Assembly: GCA_009786925.1 (NCBI GenBank)
Contig: WRGY01000127.1
Location: 62,001-126,000 of the forward strand
DNA length: 64,000 nt
DNA from: Defluviitaleaceae bacterium
GTDB taxonomy: Bacteria; Bacillota; Clostridia; Lachnospirales; WQUN01
Direction of reading: 5' to 3'
Under the pieces are notes generated by a model. That model did not search any database. It was not told the origin of the DNA and worked only from the letters and a program-made list of their open reading frames with translations. This document shows, one piece after another, positions 46,162-57,400 of the stretch. The position numbers and the translations under genes are program-made. Numbering within the stretch: the first letter of the stretch is position 1; each line of letters begins with the position of its first letter.

Positions 46162-47097
46162 ATGTCTGACAATCAAATAACCAAAACACAGGAAAAAATA
46201 CTGGCGGTACGTAACAATATCGAAAAAGTAATGGTCGGCAAGACCAAGGAAATAGAACTAATCCTTTCTGCACTGGCGGCGGGTGGTCATGTGCTTATTG
46301 AGGATGTACCCGGTACAGGCAAAACCACGCTGGCAAAAGCCCTCGCGGCTTCTATCGATGGGACATTTAAGCGGATTCAGTTTACACCTGACCTTTTGCC
46401 GACAGACCTCACAGGGCTTAATGTTTACAGTCCAAAAACAGGCGAATTTACATTTCGGCCGGGAGGGCTTTTTACAAATATTTTGTTGGCGGATGAGATT
46501 AACCGCGCCACGCCGCGCACGCAGTCCGGGCTTTTGGAATGCATGGAGGAGCGTCAAATCTCCATAGATGGGCAGACATATCCGCTCGCATCGCCATATT
46601 TTGTAATAGCGACACAAAACCCGGTGGATACACATGGTACATTTCCGCTACCCGAGGCACAACTCGACCGATTTCTTATGCAGGTCGAAATAGGATACCC
46701 ACATCGCGAAGGCGAAGCCGATGTAATCCAACGATTTCTTGCACCCCAAGAAAAAACGCCATTGGAATCACTAAAGCCCGTCTCCACCGCAGAAGATTGG
46801 AACGAAATCCGCAAAATCGCAAGCGCGGTCACTGTCCACCGCGATTTATGCCTATATATCGCAGACCTAGCCACCCATATAAGGCGCAACGAAAGGATTA
46901 CGTTGGGTATAAGCCCTCGTGCATCACTGCATCTCGCACAGGCATCACAGGCCTTTGCCTTGTTAAACGGTCGTGATTTTGTCACACCCGAGGATATAAA
47001 AGAACTCGCACCTATTTGTTGGGCGCATAGGATTTCTAAACGAGATGCTGTACGCTCCGCACTTTCTGCCACGCCTGTGCCTACGGAGAGTTTTTGA
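46162..47097 (+). CDS. MoxR-family AAA+ ATPase
   Basis: 311 residues. Walker A is EDVPGTGKTTLAKAL, Walker B NILLADEINRATPRTQSGLLECM, sensor 1 FVIATQNPVDTHGTFPLPEAQLDRF, and sensor 2 GISPRASLHL. MoxR ATPases act as chaperones or assembly factors for partner complexes and are typically paired with DUF58 proteins, as here. The stop overlaps the DUF58 start (TGATG). Confidence 0.95.
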   Translation: MSDNQITKTQEKILAVRNNIEKVMVGKTKEIELILSALAAGGHVLIEDVPGTGKTTLAKALAASIDGTFKRIQFTPDLLPTDLTGLNVYSPKTGEFTFRPGGLFTNILLADEINRATPRTQSGLLECMEERQISIDGQTYPLASPYFVIATQNPVDTHGTFPLPEAQLDRFLMQVEIGYPHREGEADVIQRFLAPQEKTPLESLKPVSTAEDWNEIRKIASAVTVHRDLCLYIADLATHIRRNERITLGISPRASLHLAQASQAFALLNGRDFVTPEDIKELAPICWAHRISKRDAVRSALSATPVPTESF

Positions 47098-48161
47098 TGA
47101 CCACCCTGGGTATTTTTGTCGCCCTGCTTCTTGTCATGATTTTTATCAGGAAAGCATACAACTCATCCTGCTTAGAAAATGTTGATGTGTCACTGACCAT
47201 GAACGCTTCCCGCGCCACCGAAGGCGATGAGTTAATCCTTAAAGAAATCGTAAGCAACCGAAAATGGCTACCCCTTCCGTGGCTTAGTGTAAAATTTCAG
47301 ATTGACCGAGAGATTGTGTTTGCCGACCAAACCGACGCGGCGGTCTCTGATATGTACTATCGGCATGACCTCTTTCATATACTGATGCATCAAAAAATCA
47401 CACGCCGCCTTCGTTTTAAATGCACAAAGCGAGGGGTTTATGCCATACGTGGGCTGGAAGTAACGGCATGGGATATTTTGATGGAAAACAAGTACATACG
47501 CAACTTTGAAACATCGACTACATTAGTTGTGTATCCATCGACCATTCCCATCTATGAGACGGATGCACTCTGTACTCGTGTATATGGGCATTTGCGTACG
47601 GTTTATCAGATTTATCCCGACCCATTCTCCTTCCGCGGCATACGCGAATATGCATTTGGCGACCCCATGAAAAACATAAATTTTAAAGCATCGGCCAAGA
47701 CGCAAGAGCTGATGGTAAACATCCAAGACTTTTCTAATGCCCGCGAGGTTGTTTTTATTCTTGACACACAACGCCATCCCGCCCTTTTTGACGAATACTA
47801 CGAAGAACGCTCCATTAAAATCATCGCATCACTCACAGAGAAGTTTCAAACACAGGGCATAACTTTGTCGTTTTGGTTAAACCATTCAACCCCTGTCACA
47901 GAGGGAAGAGGTGCGGCACATAGCCTGAAAATATTGGAGGCTTTGGCATACATTACCTTTGGGACGGACAAGTCGATTGCTGATGTCATACAAAGGGCGG
48001 ACTCCGCCACATCCGAATACTGGCTAATTTCGCCCTATCATGCAAAAACCACCGAATCCGCCTTTGAAGCACAACGCAAAAAAGGCACAAGAATAGTCTG
48101 GCTAATCGCAGGAGAAAAACCCAAGGATTTGGTATGTAGTGATGATATAATATTTGTGTAA
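47097..48161 (+). CDS. DUF58 domain protein, MoxR partner
   Basis: 354 residues from the ATG at 47097. One N-terminal helix (TLGIFVALLLVMIFI) is followed by a beta-rich segment, then the DUF58 core with DPFSFRGIREYAFGDPMKNINFKASAKT and a vWA-like stretch (REVVFILDTQ). Likely the scaffold partner of MoxR in a membrane-linked complex; the client could be one of the upstream secreted proteins, which is inference. Only one helix is present at the N-terminus, fewer than in many relatives. Confidence 0.9.
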   Translation: MTTLGIFVALLLVMIFIRKAYNSSCLENVDVSLTMNASRATEGDELILKEIVSNRKWLPLPWLSVKFQIDREIVFADQTDAAVSDMYYRHDLFHILMHQKITRRLRFKCTKRGVYAIRGLEVTAWDILMENKYIRNFETSTTLVVYPSTIPIYETDALCTRVYGHLRTVYQIYPDPFSFRGIREYAFGDPMKNINFKASAKTQELMVNIQDFSNAREVVFILDTQRHPALFDEYYEERSIKIIASLTEKFQTQGITLSFWLNHSTPVTEGRGAAHSLKILEALAYITFGTDKSIADVIQRADSATSEYWLISPYHAKTTESAFEAQRKKGTRIVWLIAGEKPKDLVCSDDIIFV

Positions 48162-48173
48162 AATCGTTACACT

Positions 48174-48202
48174 TTGCATTTTTTGCAAAGCTTGGTTATA
48201 AT
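48174..48202 (+). promoter_or_regulatory. Promoter of psd-pssA
   Basis: TTGCAT, a 17-nt spacer and a consensus TATAAT, about 35 bp before the psd ATG. Confidence 0.7.
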
Positions 48203-48236
48203 CTATAAAGATACATAATATTTTAGGGGGACGGAA

Positions 48237-49181
48237 ATGAAACGTCTACAGCTAAGAAAGAAGCTTCCCAAGTTAGCAAAACGTAAAGTAAAGCTACCAA
48301 AAAACAAACAACAAATCTGGGTATACAACGAAGGCAAACTGGAGCAGGAGCGCATATGTCCCGAGAGGCTAATGCGTCTGATTTACGAAAACCCCGTTGG
48401 CGGGGCTTCTTTGCTATGGCTGGTTAAGCGCAAGGCTATTAGCCGTTTGTATGGGCTGTACTGCCGCACGCCGCTTTCTGCTAAAGGCATACCGCAGTTT
48501 ATCGAAAAGTATGGCGTGGATATGACAGGTTGCCATGGTACGTATAGGAATTTTGCACAATTCTTTGCCAGAGAAAAGTCGGATGTGGTTTTCCCTGACT
48601 CTCCAAACTCACTCGGGTCGCCATGTGAAGGACTTGTTTCCATTTTTTCTGATATAAAACCCGAGCAGATTATCGCGGCTAAGGGTTCACATTTTTCTCT
48701 TACGGAGCTGTTTGCGGACTCGCATCTTGCGGAGGAATACAAAGGCGGCACGATGGTAAGTATAAGACTCACCCCTGCAAATTATCACAGGATGCATTTT
48801 TTTGATACCGGTGTGGTAGAAAGTACCCGCATGATAAAAGGCGACCTATACTCTGTAAGCCCACTTGCACTAAAGCGTGTAATGCGTCTGTACTGCCGAA
48901 ACAAACGCGCCCTCATCAAGTTTAAAACAGAAAACTTTGGCGATGTGGTACTCGTGGAGGTAGGTGCGACCTTTGTGGGTAGCATCGTGCATTGTTTCAA
49001 AGACGGACAGAATGTAGAACGCGGCGACGTTGCAAGTTATTTCAAACCCGGCGGCTCACTTGTGCTTATGTTTTTGAAAAAAGGTGCGTTTACGCCAAAC
49101 CCCATATTAGTACAGCACACCTCCGATGGTATAGAAACAAAAATACCCATAGGTGAAATGCTTGGAGGCTCTCAACCTTGA
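48237..49181 (+). CDS. psd: Phosphatidylserine decarboxylase proenzyme
   Basis: 314 residues. It makes phosphatidylethanolamine from phosphatidylserine at the membrane. AKGSHFSLTELF and ANYHRMHFFDTGVVESTRMIKGDLYSVSP carry the conserved His residues. The self-cleavage site is near YFKPGGSLVLMF, where the GGS serine becomes the pyruvoyl group. A basic N-terminal extension of about 60 residues precedes the catalytic part. pssA follows with overlapping stop/start codons (TTGA). Confidence 0.95.
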   Translation: MKRLQLRKKLPKLAKRKVKLPKNKQQIWVYNEGKLEQERICPERLMRLIYENPVGGASLLWLVKRKAISRLYGLYCRTPLSAKGIPQFIEKYGVDMTGCHGTYRNFAQFFAREKSDVVFPDSPNSLGSPCEGLVSIFSDIKPEQIIAAKGSHFSLTELFADSHLAEEYKGGTMVSIRLTPANYHRMHFFDTGVVESTRMIKGDLYSVSPLALKRVMRLYCRNKRALIKFKTENFGDVVLVEVGATFVGSIVHCFKDGQNVERGDVASYFKPGGSLVLMFLKKGAFTPNPILVQHTSDGIETKIPIGEMLGGSQP

Positions 49182-49789
49182 ACCTTTTTATAAGGCTTTT
49201 TCCCGCACTAAAGCATTTGAATATCCCAAACGCAATTACTACGCTTGGGCTTACTTTTGGAATCTTTGCGTGCTATTTCCTTACACAACAAAATTTGAGG
49301 ATGGCAGTCGTCCTGCTTTTTTGTGCAGGTGTGATGGACGCAGTGGACGGCTATGTGGCAGAAAAGCTTAATCAACAGACCGAGTTTGGACAATATGTAG
49401 ATACACTTGTGGATTTTTTTACATGCGGAATAGTACCTGTGTGGATGGTTTTTGATTTGCTCGTTGGTGACGCTTTTTTTGACAATGTACTCATCGTAGT
49501 CGCATTGGTTTTTTACTGCACATGCGCATTGTGGCGTTTGGCATATTACAATATCATCGAGGCAGACAAATCCTTTACAGGCTTGCCCGTACCCGGCTCT
49601 ATGATGGTTGTCACCATGGGCGTGTGGTGTGTGGTTAAACTGGGTTTTCCTATGTGGGTCTCTGCCATTACGTTTTTTGTCATCGGCATGTTAATGGTAT
49701 CGGGTATCACCCTAAAAAAATATGGCTGGTGGCAAAAAATCATGAGCGCGCTTGGATTAGTCTTTGTTTTGCTCGTGATTTTTACTTAA
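49178..49789 (+). CDS. pssA: CDP-diacylglycerol-serine O-phosphatidyltransferase
   Basis: 203 residues starting at a TTG (49178) with GGAGG 10 nt upstream. CDP-alcohol phosphatidyltransferase signature: MDAVDGYVAEKLNQQTEFGQYVDTLVDF, the D-G-x2-A-R-like metal site with a Tyr/Val variation. Six membrane helices. It supplies phosphatidylserine for Psd. The 3' end overlaps the convergent DJ-1 gene by 4 nt. Confidence 0.93.
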   Translation: MNLFIRLFPALKHLNIPNAITTLGLTFGIFACYFLTQQNLRMAVVLLFCAGVMDAVDGYVAEKLNQQTEFGQYVDTLVDFFTCGIVPVWMVFDLLVGDAFFDNVLIVVALVFYCTCALWRLAYYNIIEADKSFTGLPVPGSMMVVTMGVWCVVKLGFPMWVSAITFFVIGMLMVSGITLKKYGWWQKIMSALGLVFVLLVIFT

Positions 49790-50334
49790 ATTTGCCACAG
49801 CATACCATCGGCTACTTTGGCGGCTTCGGAGCCGCCTTTTATTATGCGTACAAGCTCCAACGCAAATTCTATGGAAGTACCCGGGCCTTTTGAGGTCGTT
49901 ATGTTTTCGTCTGTTACGGTGGTAGTAATGCCTATGTGAGCGGCTTGCAACCTGCCTTCCATCGTAGGATAGCATACAGCGGTTTTGTCTTTAAGGAAGC
50001 CCAATTCTCCAAAAACAGTGGGCGCGGCGCAAATAGCGGCGAATTTTCCGCCATGTGCGTAGTGATTGCGCAACATTTCTAACAAAAGTTCATGTTTTTT
50101 GAGCTTGCTCGTACCGGGGCCGCCGGGCAGGATTAGCATCGCGCCGTGATTGTCCTGCAACTCATCCAGTATCATGTCAGCCTTCACCAAAATCAAATGC
50201 GAGCCAATTACATCATGTTTGCCCGTGAGTGATACACTCGCCGTTTTTACTCCGCCACGTCGCAGTATATCCAGCACCGCCACAGCCTCGATTTCTTCAA
50301 AACCATCTACAAGGAAAAGAATTGCTTCGTACAT
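49786..50334 (-). CDS. DJ-1/PfpI family protein
   Basis: 182 residues. The N-terminal ILFLVDGFEEIEAVAVLDILRRGG and the nucleophile elbow FAAICAAPTVFGELG with its cysteine define the DJ-1/ThiJ group (YajL-like). The glutamate of FEEIE is the usual partner. Likely cytosolic, with a role in glyoxal or redox stress. It follows the GntR-type regulator gene by 4 nt in the same direction, so the two are probably co-transcribed. Confidence 0.93.
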   Translation of the reverse strand: MYEAILFLVDGFEEIEAVAVLDILRRGGVKTASVSLTGKHDVIGSHLILVKADMILDELQDNHGAMLILPGGPGTSKLKKHELLLEMLRNHYAHGGKFAAICAAPTVFGELGFLKDKTAVCYPTMEGRLQAAHIGITTTVTDENITTSKGPGTSIEFALELVRIIKGGSEAAKVADGMLWQI

Positions 50335-50338
50335 AATG

Positions 50339-51412
50339 TTAGTCCTCCAGTTTTGTCACTGATTCCCGCTGTATAATACGTGGTTTTATCAGGCTTGTTG
50401 CATTGTAGCCGGGGTTGTCTATGGTTTCCAGCATATTTTTTGCGATGAGTCTGCCGAGTTTTGCTTTTGGGTGAACGACTGTCGTGAGTGGCACCTTGCA
50501 GAGTGCCGCTATATCAGTGTTGTCCATCCCAATGATGGAAATATCCTGCGGGACATTAAATCCTGCCGATGTGAGTACATCCACCAGATGTGCCGCCAGC
50601 CTGTCATTGTAACAAACAACGGCGGTACAGCCCTCCAACCGTTTAAAAAGCCGCTCCGAGCCTTTGAAAAGCTCTATTTCGTCCTCATTTGTATACCACA
50701 ATGTCTGCCATGGGGTATAAGGCATGGCGGCGGCAAAAAGTGCCTCCACATAGCCCTGAAAACGTAACGCCCCCTGCACCACATCCGATACAAAAAAGCC
50801 TGCGATTTTTTTATGTCCCGCCGCGATTAAGTACTCTGTTGCCAAACGTCCTGCGGCTACGTCATCCATACTCACATACGGAAATGCCCGACCCTCATGA
50901 TAGCCGCCTAAGTAGATGAGATGTATGCCCCTCTCCTTGATTTCGTCCAAAATATAACTGCGCGGGTTAAAGAGGCGACTGCGTGCAGGGTCCAGAATAA
51001 TGCCTTTTACTCCACTTTCTATGAAGGAGCGCAATGCCTTGTATTCTATTTCAATCTCATACTCCGAAAGGGCGAGCTGTATAGAATAATCATTTTTTAA
51101 CAAAACACTCTCTATACCATGCAAGATTTCTGAATTAACATAGCCAATAAAGCCCAAAAGCACCCCTATACTACGCCGCGCACCACCCGCGTTTTGCGTA
51201 GATACAAAAGTCCCCACACCCTGCCGCCGCTCCAAGATGTTTTCGTACTCCAAAACACCCACCGCTTGGCGCACAGTCTGGCGACTAATGCTGAAAATCT
51301 CCATCAGCTCGCCTTCTGAATAAAACTTGTCTCCATTTTTAAGGTTGTTAATTTCGATTTGCTGTTTTACCCATTCTACGACTTTAGCATATTTGGCCTG
51401 CAACCCTAACAC
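50339..51412 (-). CDS. GntR/LacI-type transcriptional regulator
   Basis: About 354-357 residues. Residues 1-75 are a GntR winged helix (GELMEIFSISRQTVRQAVGVLEYENILERRQGVGTFV). Residues 85-355 are a LacI-type periplasmic-binding-fold effector domain (IGVLLGFIGYVNSEILHGIE, ISIIGMDNTDIAALCKVPLTTV). This is the AraR architecture, which usually responds to a sugar. The track starts at a GTG (51412); a TTG at 51403 has better spacing from AAGGGG. Targets unknown; the dyad in the giant-protein promoter is one candidate. Confidence 0.93.
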   Translation of the reverse strand: MLGLQAKYAKVVEWVKQQIEINNLKNGDKFYSEGELMEIFSISRQTVRQAVGVLEYENILERRQGVGTFVSTQNAGGARRSIGVLLGFIGYVNSEILHGIESVLLKNDYSIQLALSEYEIEIEYKALRSFIESGVKGIILDPARSRLFNPRSYILDEIKERGIHLIYLGGYHEGRAFPYVSMDDVAAGRLATEYLIAAGHKKIAGFFVSDVVQGALRFQGYVEALFAAAMPYTPWQTLWYTNEDEIELFKGSERLFKRLEGCTAVVCYNDRLAAHLVDVLTSAGFNVPQDISIIGMDNTDIAALCKVPLTTVVHPKAKLGRLIAKNMLETIDNPGYNATSLIKPRIIQRESVTKLED

Positions 51413-51424
51413 CCCTTTTTATGT

Positions 51425-51463
51425 AAAAAAAGCAACTGATGGTATTGTACCACCAGTTGCTTT
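51425..51463 (-). terminator. Terminator of the giant PHP-domain protein gene
   Basis: On the minus strand AAGCAACTG and CAGTTGCTT form a stem extended by GGTA/TACC pairing around a short loop, then seven T residues. It lies just after the stop at 51475. Confidence 0.88.
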
Positions 51464-51474
51464 GTGTGGCTAGA

Positions 51475-54400
51475 CTATAAAATAATTTCGAAGCTCCTTG
51501 TTGTATCGTCCCAATCCACTACCGCGCCGAAGAAGTATGCAACAAACCTCGCGGGCAACATTGTCCTTCCATCGACAATCATCGGCGGAACATCCATACC
51601 CAGTGCAGAAAGCTCCGGTGTAATAACTCCGATGGGTACGATTAGTGTTTGGCCGTCTTTTGTGAGTGATACCTGCCGTGTTGCGTCGTCCCAGCCTACC
51701 TCTGCGCCAAGCGCGTATGAGATAAAGCGTATGGGAAGCAGTGTTCTGCCGCCTTCGACGATGGGCAATACGTCCATGGCCAGAGACATTGCGTTGTCGG
51801 CAAGGTCTACTATGAAGTAGGAGTCAAGACCGATAACGAGTCTGCGTAATTCTTCTACATACTCAATGGTGAAAGAGCCTGTAAACTCCGCCTCGAATAC
51901 GAAATAGCCTGTATCTGTATCAAATCTGCCGCCGATGATTTCGCCGTCCTCTGTGACTGCTACCAGTCTGTGGACATTAACGCCTTCGAGGTCAAAGTCA
52001 GCAAGTGATACAAGTATTCGCATGGGCGATACGGGAAGATGTGTGACCGCCACGGTGTAGAGTACACTGTCATTGCCTTCTGCAAATCCACCCGGTGCCT
52101 GGGTGGTGGTTGCTTGTGGTTCAGCCGGTTGTGTACCTGCCGGTCTTACGATTACAGCACCGCCGCCGCCCGGTGGTCTCGGTCTGACGACTTCTCCGGG
52201 TGTTGTGCCACATGTGCATGGGTCGTTGTCACAGATGTCGCAGAGGTCATAATCTCCGTCATCGTCACCTTGTTCCAGTACGACGAGACTAAATATTTCG
52301 GATAATGCTGTCACACCGCGGAATAGTGTTGCGGTAAGGACAACCGATACATCGCCGTCTGTCGGGCGGGTTACAACGCCGGTCGCCGCATTTAGGGTTG
52401 CAGGACGGCTGGAGTGCCACGCGATAGACACGCCGTTGATGGATGTCGGCAAAGTGCCGAGGTTTGTTCTTACTTCGCTTTGCAACGTGTTTTCTCCGCG
52501 TATGCTGTCCCATGTGATAGCCGCCAAAGCGTCTGCCACGGCAATCCTGTCTAAGCAGGCAGGACAATCATTATCATCACAGCAGTAGAAATTAACACGT
52601 TCCAATACGATTTCATAAATATTAAAATCGGGATGCGGCCCTACGCCATAAGCACCGAACTGGACGCGAATAGAACCGGCAGGTTCTTCGCCCGCGATAG
52701 AATCCAAGTCAAACTCTACAGAAGCAGTCCAACCGTCCGCAGGAGTTCCGCTGATGGTAGAGCCGGGTAGACTTGCACCGGGGCCAAACCATGGCGGGAC
52801 ATCCCTTCTTATTAATATAGGTGTCGTACCACCACTGCCGACAAAGGTCAGGCGATATGTCTGGCTCGGTACAAGGTCAAATGACTCCAGCACCACGTCT
52901 AAGCCAAACCAATAGTTATCTCTGTCGCTTACTGCAATACCTCTGGTATTGCCGGGCGTGTTGATTATTTCAAACGATGCGTCATCACTGTTTGTCAGAT
53001 GCGGCCCCAGGTCATCAGCAATCGCCGCGCCCAAAGGCAGAGCCTGAACATAATCACATTCGGACATTCTCCACATCTCTACAACAGAGAACTCGGGTGG
53101 TACACCCAAAATCACATCAAGCTGAATCGTACTAAAGCTTATATGGCCTCTTCCACGATGTGTCTGACCCGGAGAAGCTCCGGAGTTATTAGTGAGTGTG
53201 ATATACAACGCGCTTGCATGATTTGTGCCATCGAAAAGGAATGCAGTGGGGACTGAAACGGTGGCAACCGCAGGGGCATCACCGGCAGTTTGGTGTACAG
53301 ATACATACATTCCATTGCCCGACACAAGATGTGTGACACCCTGTGGGTCAACACCGGGACCTACGGACAAATCTGTCCATGTTAAAATCCGTCTGTTTTG
53401 GAAGCCTGATGGCATATTGAATGTCAGGAGAGCCGAAGTAATGCCGTCAGGTGCAGTTTGACTGAAATTGTCCAAACATAATCTAAGCACTACAAAGTCT
53501 CCTGCATAGGTGGGTTCGTTTAATAGTATTGAGCCTGAGGCACCCGGGCCGACAAGGCTGACTCGGGGGTCTACAAATGTGGGCATGGGTGGATTAGAAG
53601 TAGGATTAGACGTATTGTCTCCCATTACAACCCATACCAGCTCTTCCAGCTCGGGTGGTGCCGCCCATGCTTCAATGATAATGCCCAGTTCTACAACTTG
53701 CTCATGGTTTTGTGGGTTAAACACTCGGTCACGAGTACCGTTACCGACTGCAATCCTGTCAGGCATTTCGAAATATCCACGCAGGGTTATTTGTTGCTCA
53801 CCCATAAATCCGGGCAACAAAGCGATATTGTCAAAGTCCCACTCCGGGAATACGTGATAACCCCAGCCGCGCTCGGTTTCAATCCATGCGGTATCGGGCA
53901 AATCCCATTCTTCTACAGGTGTGCCGTGAGGTATGACAAGTCTTCCGCCTGATAGCTCCCAAAGATTTTCTCTGTGGTCGCCCCAGTTATGCCAAACTTG
54001 ACCTGTCCAGTCGTTAGGATTAAGAGGTGCGACTGAGTCAAGATTTGGGAATATAAATGTCGGAGCCGGGCCGCTGTATACACCAAATGGGTTTGTTAAT
54101 GCAACGCCTGTTCTGTTTGCAGGAATATCTGTGCCGATGTATCCGATAATTTGGACACGCACATAGTTACCCCAAACATAACGACCCAGTTCTGCCAAAT
54201 CCAAATACGGGCCTTCGTGGATGACGACACCGCCGCCGCGTGTCAGGTCGCGTGTACCACCGTATCCGCCGCGCCATGGATTACCTGTTACCCATTGGAT
54301 AACGACATTGCTGTCCGCGCCATACATATCTGCGTCTACTGTAATAACTTGACCATCTACACTGATGCTGTTAATCACAGGTGTAGGCTGGCTCAACAAC

Positions 54401-57400
54401 GCACCTCTGCCGCTTGCAGAGTTTCCGGCGGCACCGGGGTTTACACCCAGTCTACGGTCTATGCGTGTTACTGCATAAAACGCACCTTCCAGCATTGCAT
54501 CTCTTGTTGCTAATGAGTTGGTGCTGTGGAGGCTGTCAGGTGGCAAAAGCATAACATTCCAGTTGTAACCTGTTTGTTCGATACCATGGGAGTCGTCTGC
54601 CGAAAGTGCCCAGACATTACGACCTGCGGGCATCGTTTCCATGAGGACGTTATCCCACAAAATACGGTCGGAGCGAGTTTCGCCGTCTGCTCTGTTGTAA
54701 AGCTCAAAGCCTAAAACAGAATAGAACATTTTAAACCATGATGCATAGCCTTCTACCATCAATGGGTTGTTAGAAGCACGCATACCCAGTTCGAGGTCCG
54801 GCTCTTGGCCTCTAAAGTTTCCGGGCCAGTCACGATGTGCCGGGAAGTATGGGCTGTCATACCATGTGTGTCTGCCCGGGTGAGCAATCATTGTTACGCC
54901 GCCAAGCTCTTGTGCGCGACGGAAAACACCATGCTCTTCGTTGTGGTTGTGGTCGTGAAGTGGTGCGGGTGCTTCCATTGTGGCACGCTGGGGTACACTT
55001 TGTGTAAAGTTAGCCCAGTAAGTGTTGACGTGATTCATATAGGTTTGTTCGTTTGCATATGGGATGGGAGCCATTCCGCGTTCGGATTGGCTGCTATGCC
55101 CTGCCAGTCTGCGAGCGAGTGTCCTGTGTCCGCCATTTGTCATAAAGAGAGATGTCGGGAACGGGCCTGTAAATGTTCCGTCCAAAACAGAATCGCGCTC
55201 TTCTATTGTCATTTGATGTGCCGGGTTACGCCAATCATTTGGCGGCCACCAGCTCCATGTCCTCGGGGTAGGCCCGACGGCACGCACCGACCAGTCGCCT
55301 GTACATATTACGTTGTGGTCGGTTACTGCAAGTATGTCAAATCCTTTGTTAAAATGGTCTGCCACCGTATCCCTAAGCAACGCATTACCGTCCGAACGTG
55401 TTGTGTGGACATGAAGTGCGGTACGGAACTGGTAATGTGTCGCCCAGTTGACGGATGCATATGGGTTTGTGATGGTAAAGGGACCTGTCATCGTAGGGTT
55501 CAATGCTCTTGCGGGGCATGTGCAGTTGTGACTGCCTGAGAGTACACACCATGTGCAGTAGTCGTTATCACAATGTGGGTCGCCGTCACAACGATGTCCG
55601 CACTCGTCACAACACTCGCCGCTGTCATCACAGTCGTCACAGTTGGGGCCGTAGGAGGGTTCACATTCCGGCAAATCACAGCCGTCGGGACAGATGCGCA
55701 CGACGCGGATTTGGGTATAGGTTGTGATTTCAGACGCGCCTCCGGGGTTAGAGGATAGAGAAATCGTTGCATTACCCATCGCAGTGATTTGTGCCGCTGT
55801 CCATGTTACGGAGTGGGTAAACTCTGCACCTGCCGCAGCGGGTGCGCCGTCGATTACGGTTCCACCTGCAAGGCCAACAGGGGCACCGGTTCCGCCCTCT
55901 ACTCGTATACGAGGCGTAACAGCCGTCGCGACTGATGCGGTATATTCAAGTCTGTAATAATGGTCATCAATGGGACTGTTTACAGTGGCGAATGCAGCAA
56001 GGTTAATGCGTGGTGCTTGACCGACACCACCCCTGCCTTCCAGCACTATAGTCCTCGGCGGACCCGCAGTTACCGTAAGGCCAACACCGCTACCCAAATG
56101 CGTGCTTAACCAACCACCGGTGGCTGAAGCAGCGATATTATTTCCCGATAAACCCGGAGCAATCCCGGGATGCGTCTGCATATCGAAGAGAATGTTCTCT
56201 GCGACCGGAGGCTCACACGCCGGTAGGTCACAGCCACTCGGGCAGATACGCACGACGCGGATTTGGGTATAGGTTGTGATTTCGGGCGCGCCTCCGGGGT
56301 TGGAGGATAGTGAAATTGTTGCATTACCCATAGAAGAAATTTGTGCCGCCGTCCATATGACGGAGTGAGTAAACTCTGCACCTGCCGCAGCGGGTGCGCC
56401 GTCGATTACGGTTCCGGGGGCAACGGGAGCTGCACCGCTTCCACCCTCTACTCGTATACGAGGTGTAACAGCCGTCGCGACTGATGCAGTATATTCAAAT
56501 CTGTATTCATGTCCGTCAATAAATCCGTTTTCGGGGGTGAGTGCGGCTAGGTTGATACGTGGTGCTTGACCGACACCACCTCTACCCTCGAGTACAATCG
56601 TCCTTGGCGGACCCGCAGTTACCGTAAGGCCAACACCGCTACCCAAGTGTGTGCTTAACCAACCACCGGTGGCTGAAGCAGCGATATTATTTCCCGATAG
56701 AGCCGGAGTAATCCCGGGATGCGTCTGCATATCAAAGAGTACTACCTCTCTGGCAGGGCCGGTGGAGCAAGATGCACAGCTACCCGGGATTGACAGCTCT
56801 GCATGTATAAATCTGTGGAACTCTGCCTGCCCGCGGTGGTTGCTGACAAGAGCGGTGGTATCGTTGGGCGAAGCAGGGTCGGGCTGGTTAGTCGTCAGTG
56901 TGACATAGATGAAGCTTGCAACATTGTCCGATGCGTCAATGAGCATCTCTCTCGGGATGCTATTATTCATCGGAGTTGTGTTGCCTGTGCGCATCCATTC
57001 GCCTGTGATATAGCTCGTGGAAAGGAGATGGTCAGTGGTCTCATTGCCCGGTGAAGAGAGGTCTGTCCATATGGCAAGTCTTCTCGTGGCGTTCACGAGA
57101 CCACCGTCGTTTGTGAAATTGAGCGAAACATCGGTGGTTGCACTGTTTAGCAAATCTACAAATGCCTGTTGTCCTGCTGTCGGAACGTCGATTGCAAGTC
57201 TCAAAATGTGGCCGACATTATTAGCACCACCCGGAAGCAAGAAAGCCACATCGGCATCCCTGTCACCGACAGGGTTAAGTGTCCATGAAAAAGTGCAGTC
57301 GGGGCAAGAAGCCGACAACGGCATAAAACGAGCAATGACAAGTACATACACTGTCGCTTCAGCAAAAGCCACCTGTACGTATTCCACGGTTTCTACACGC

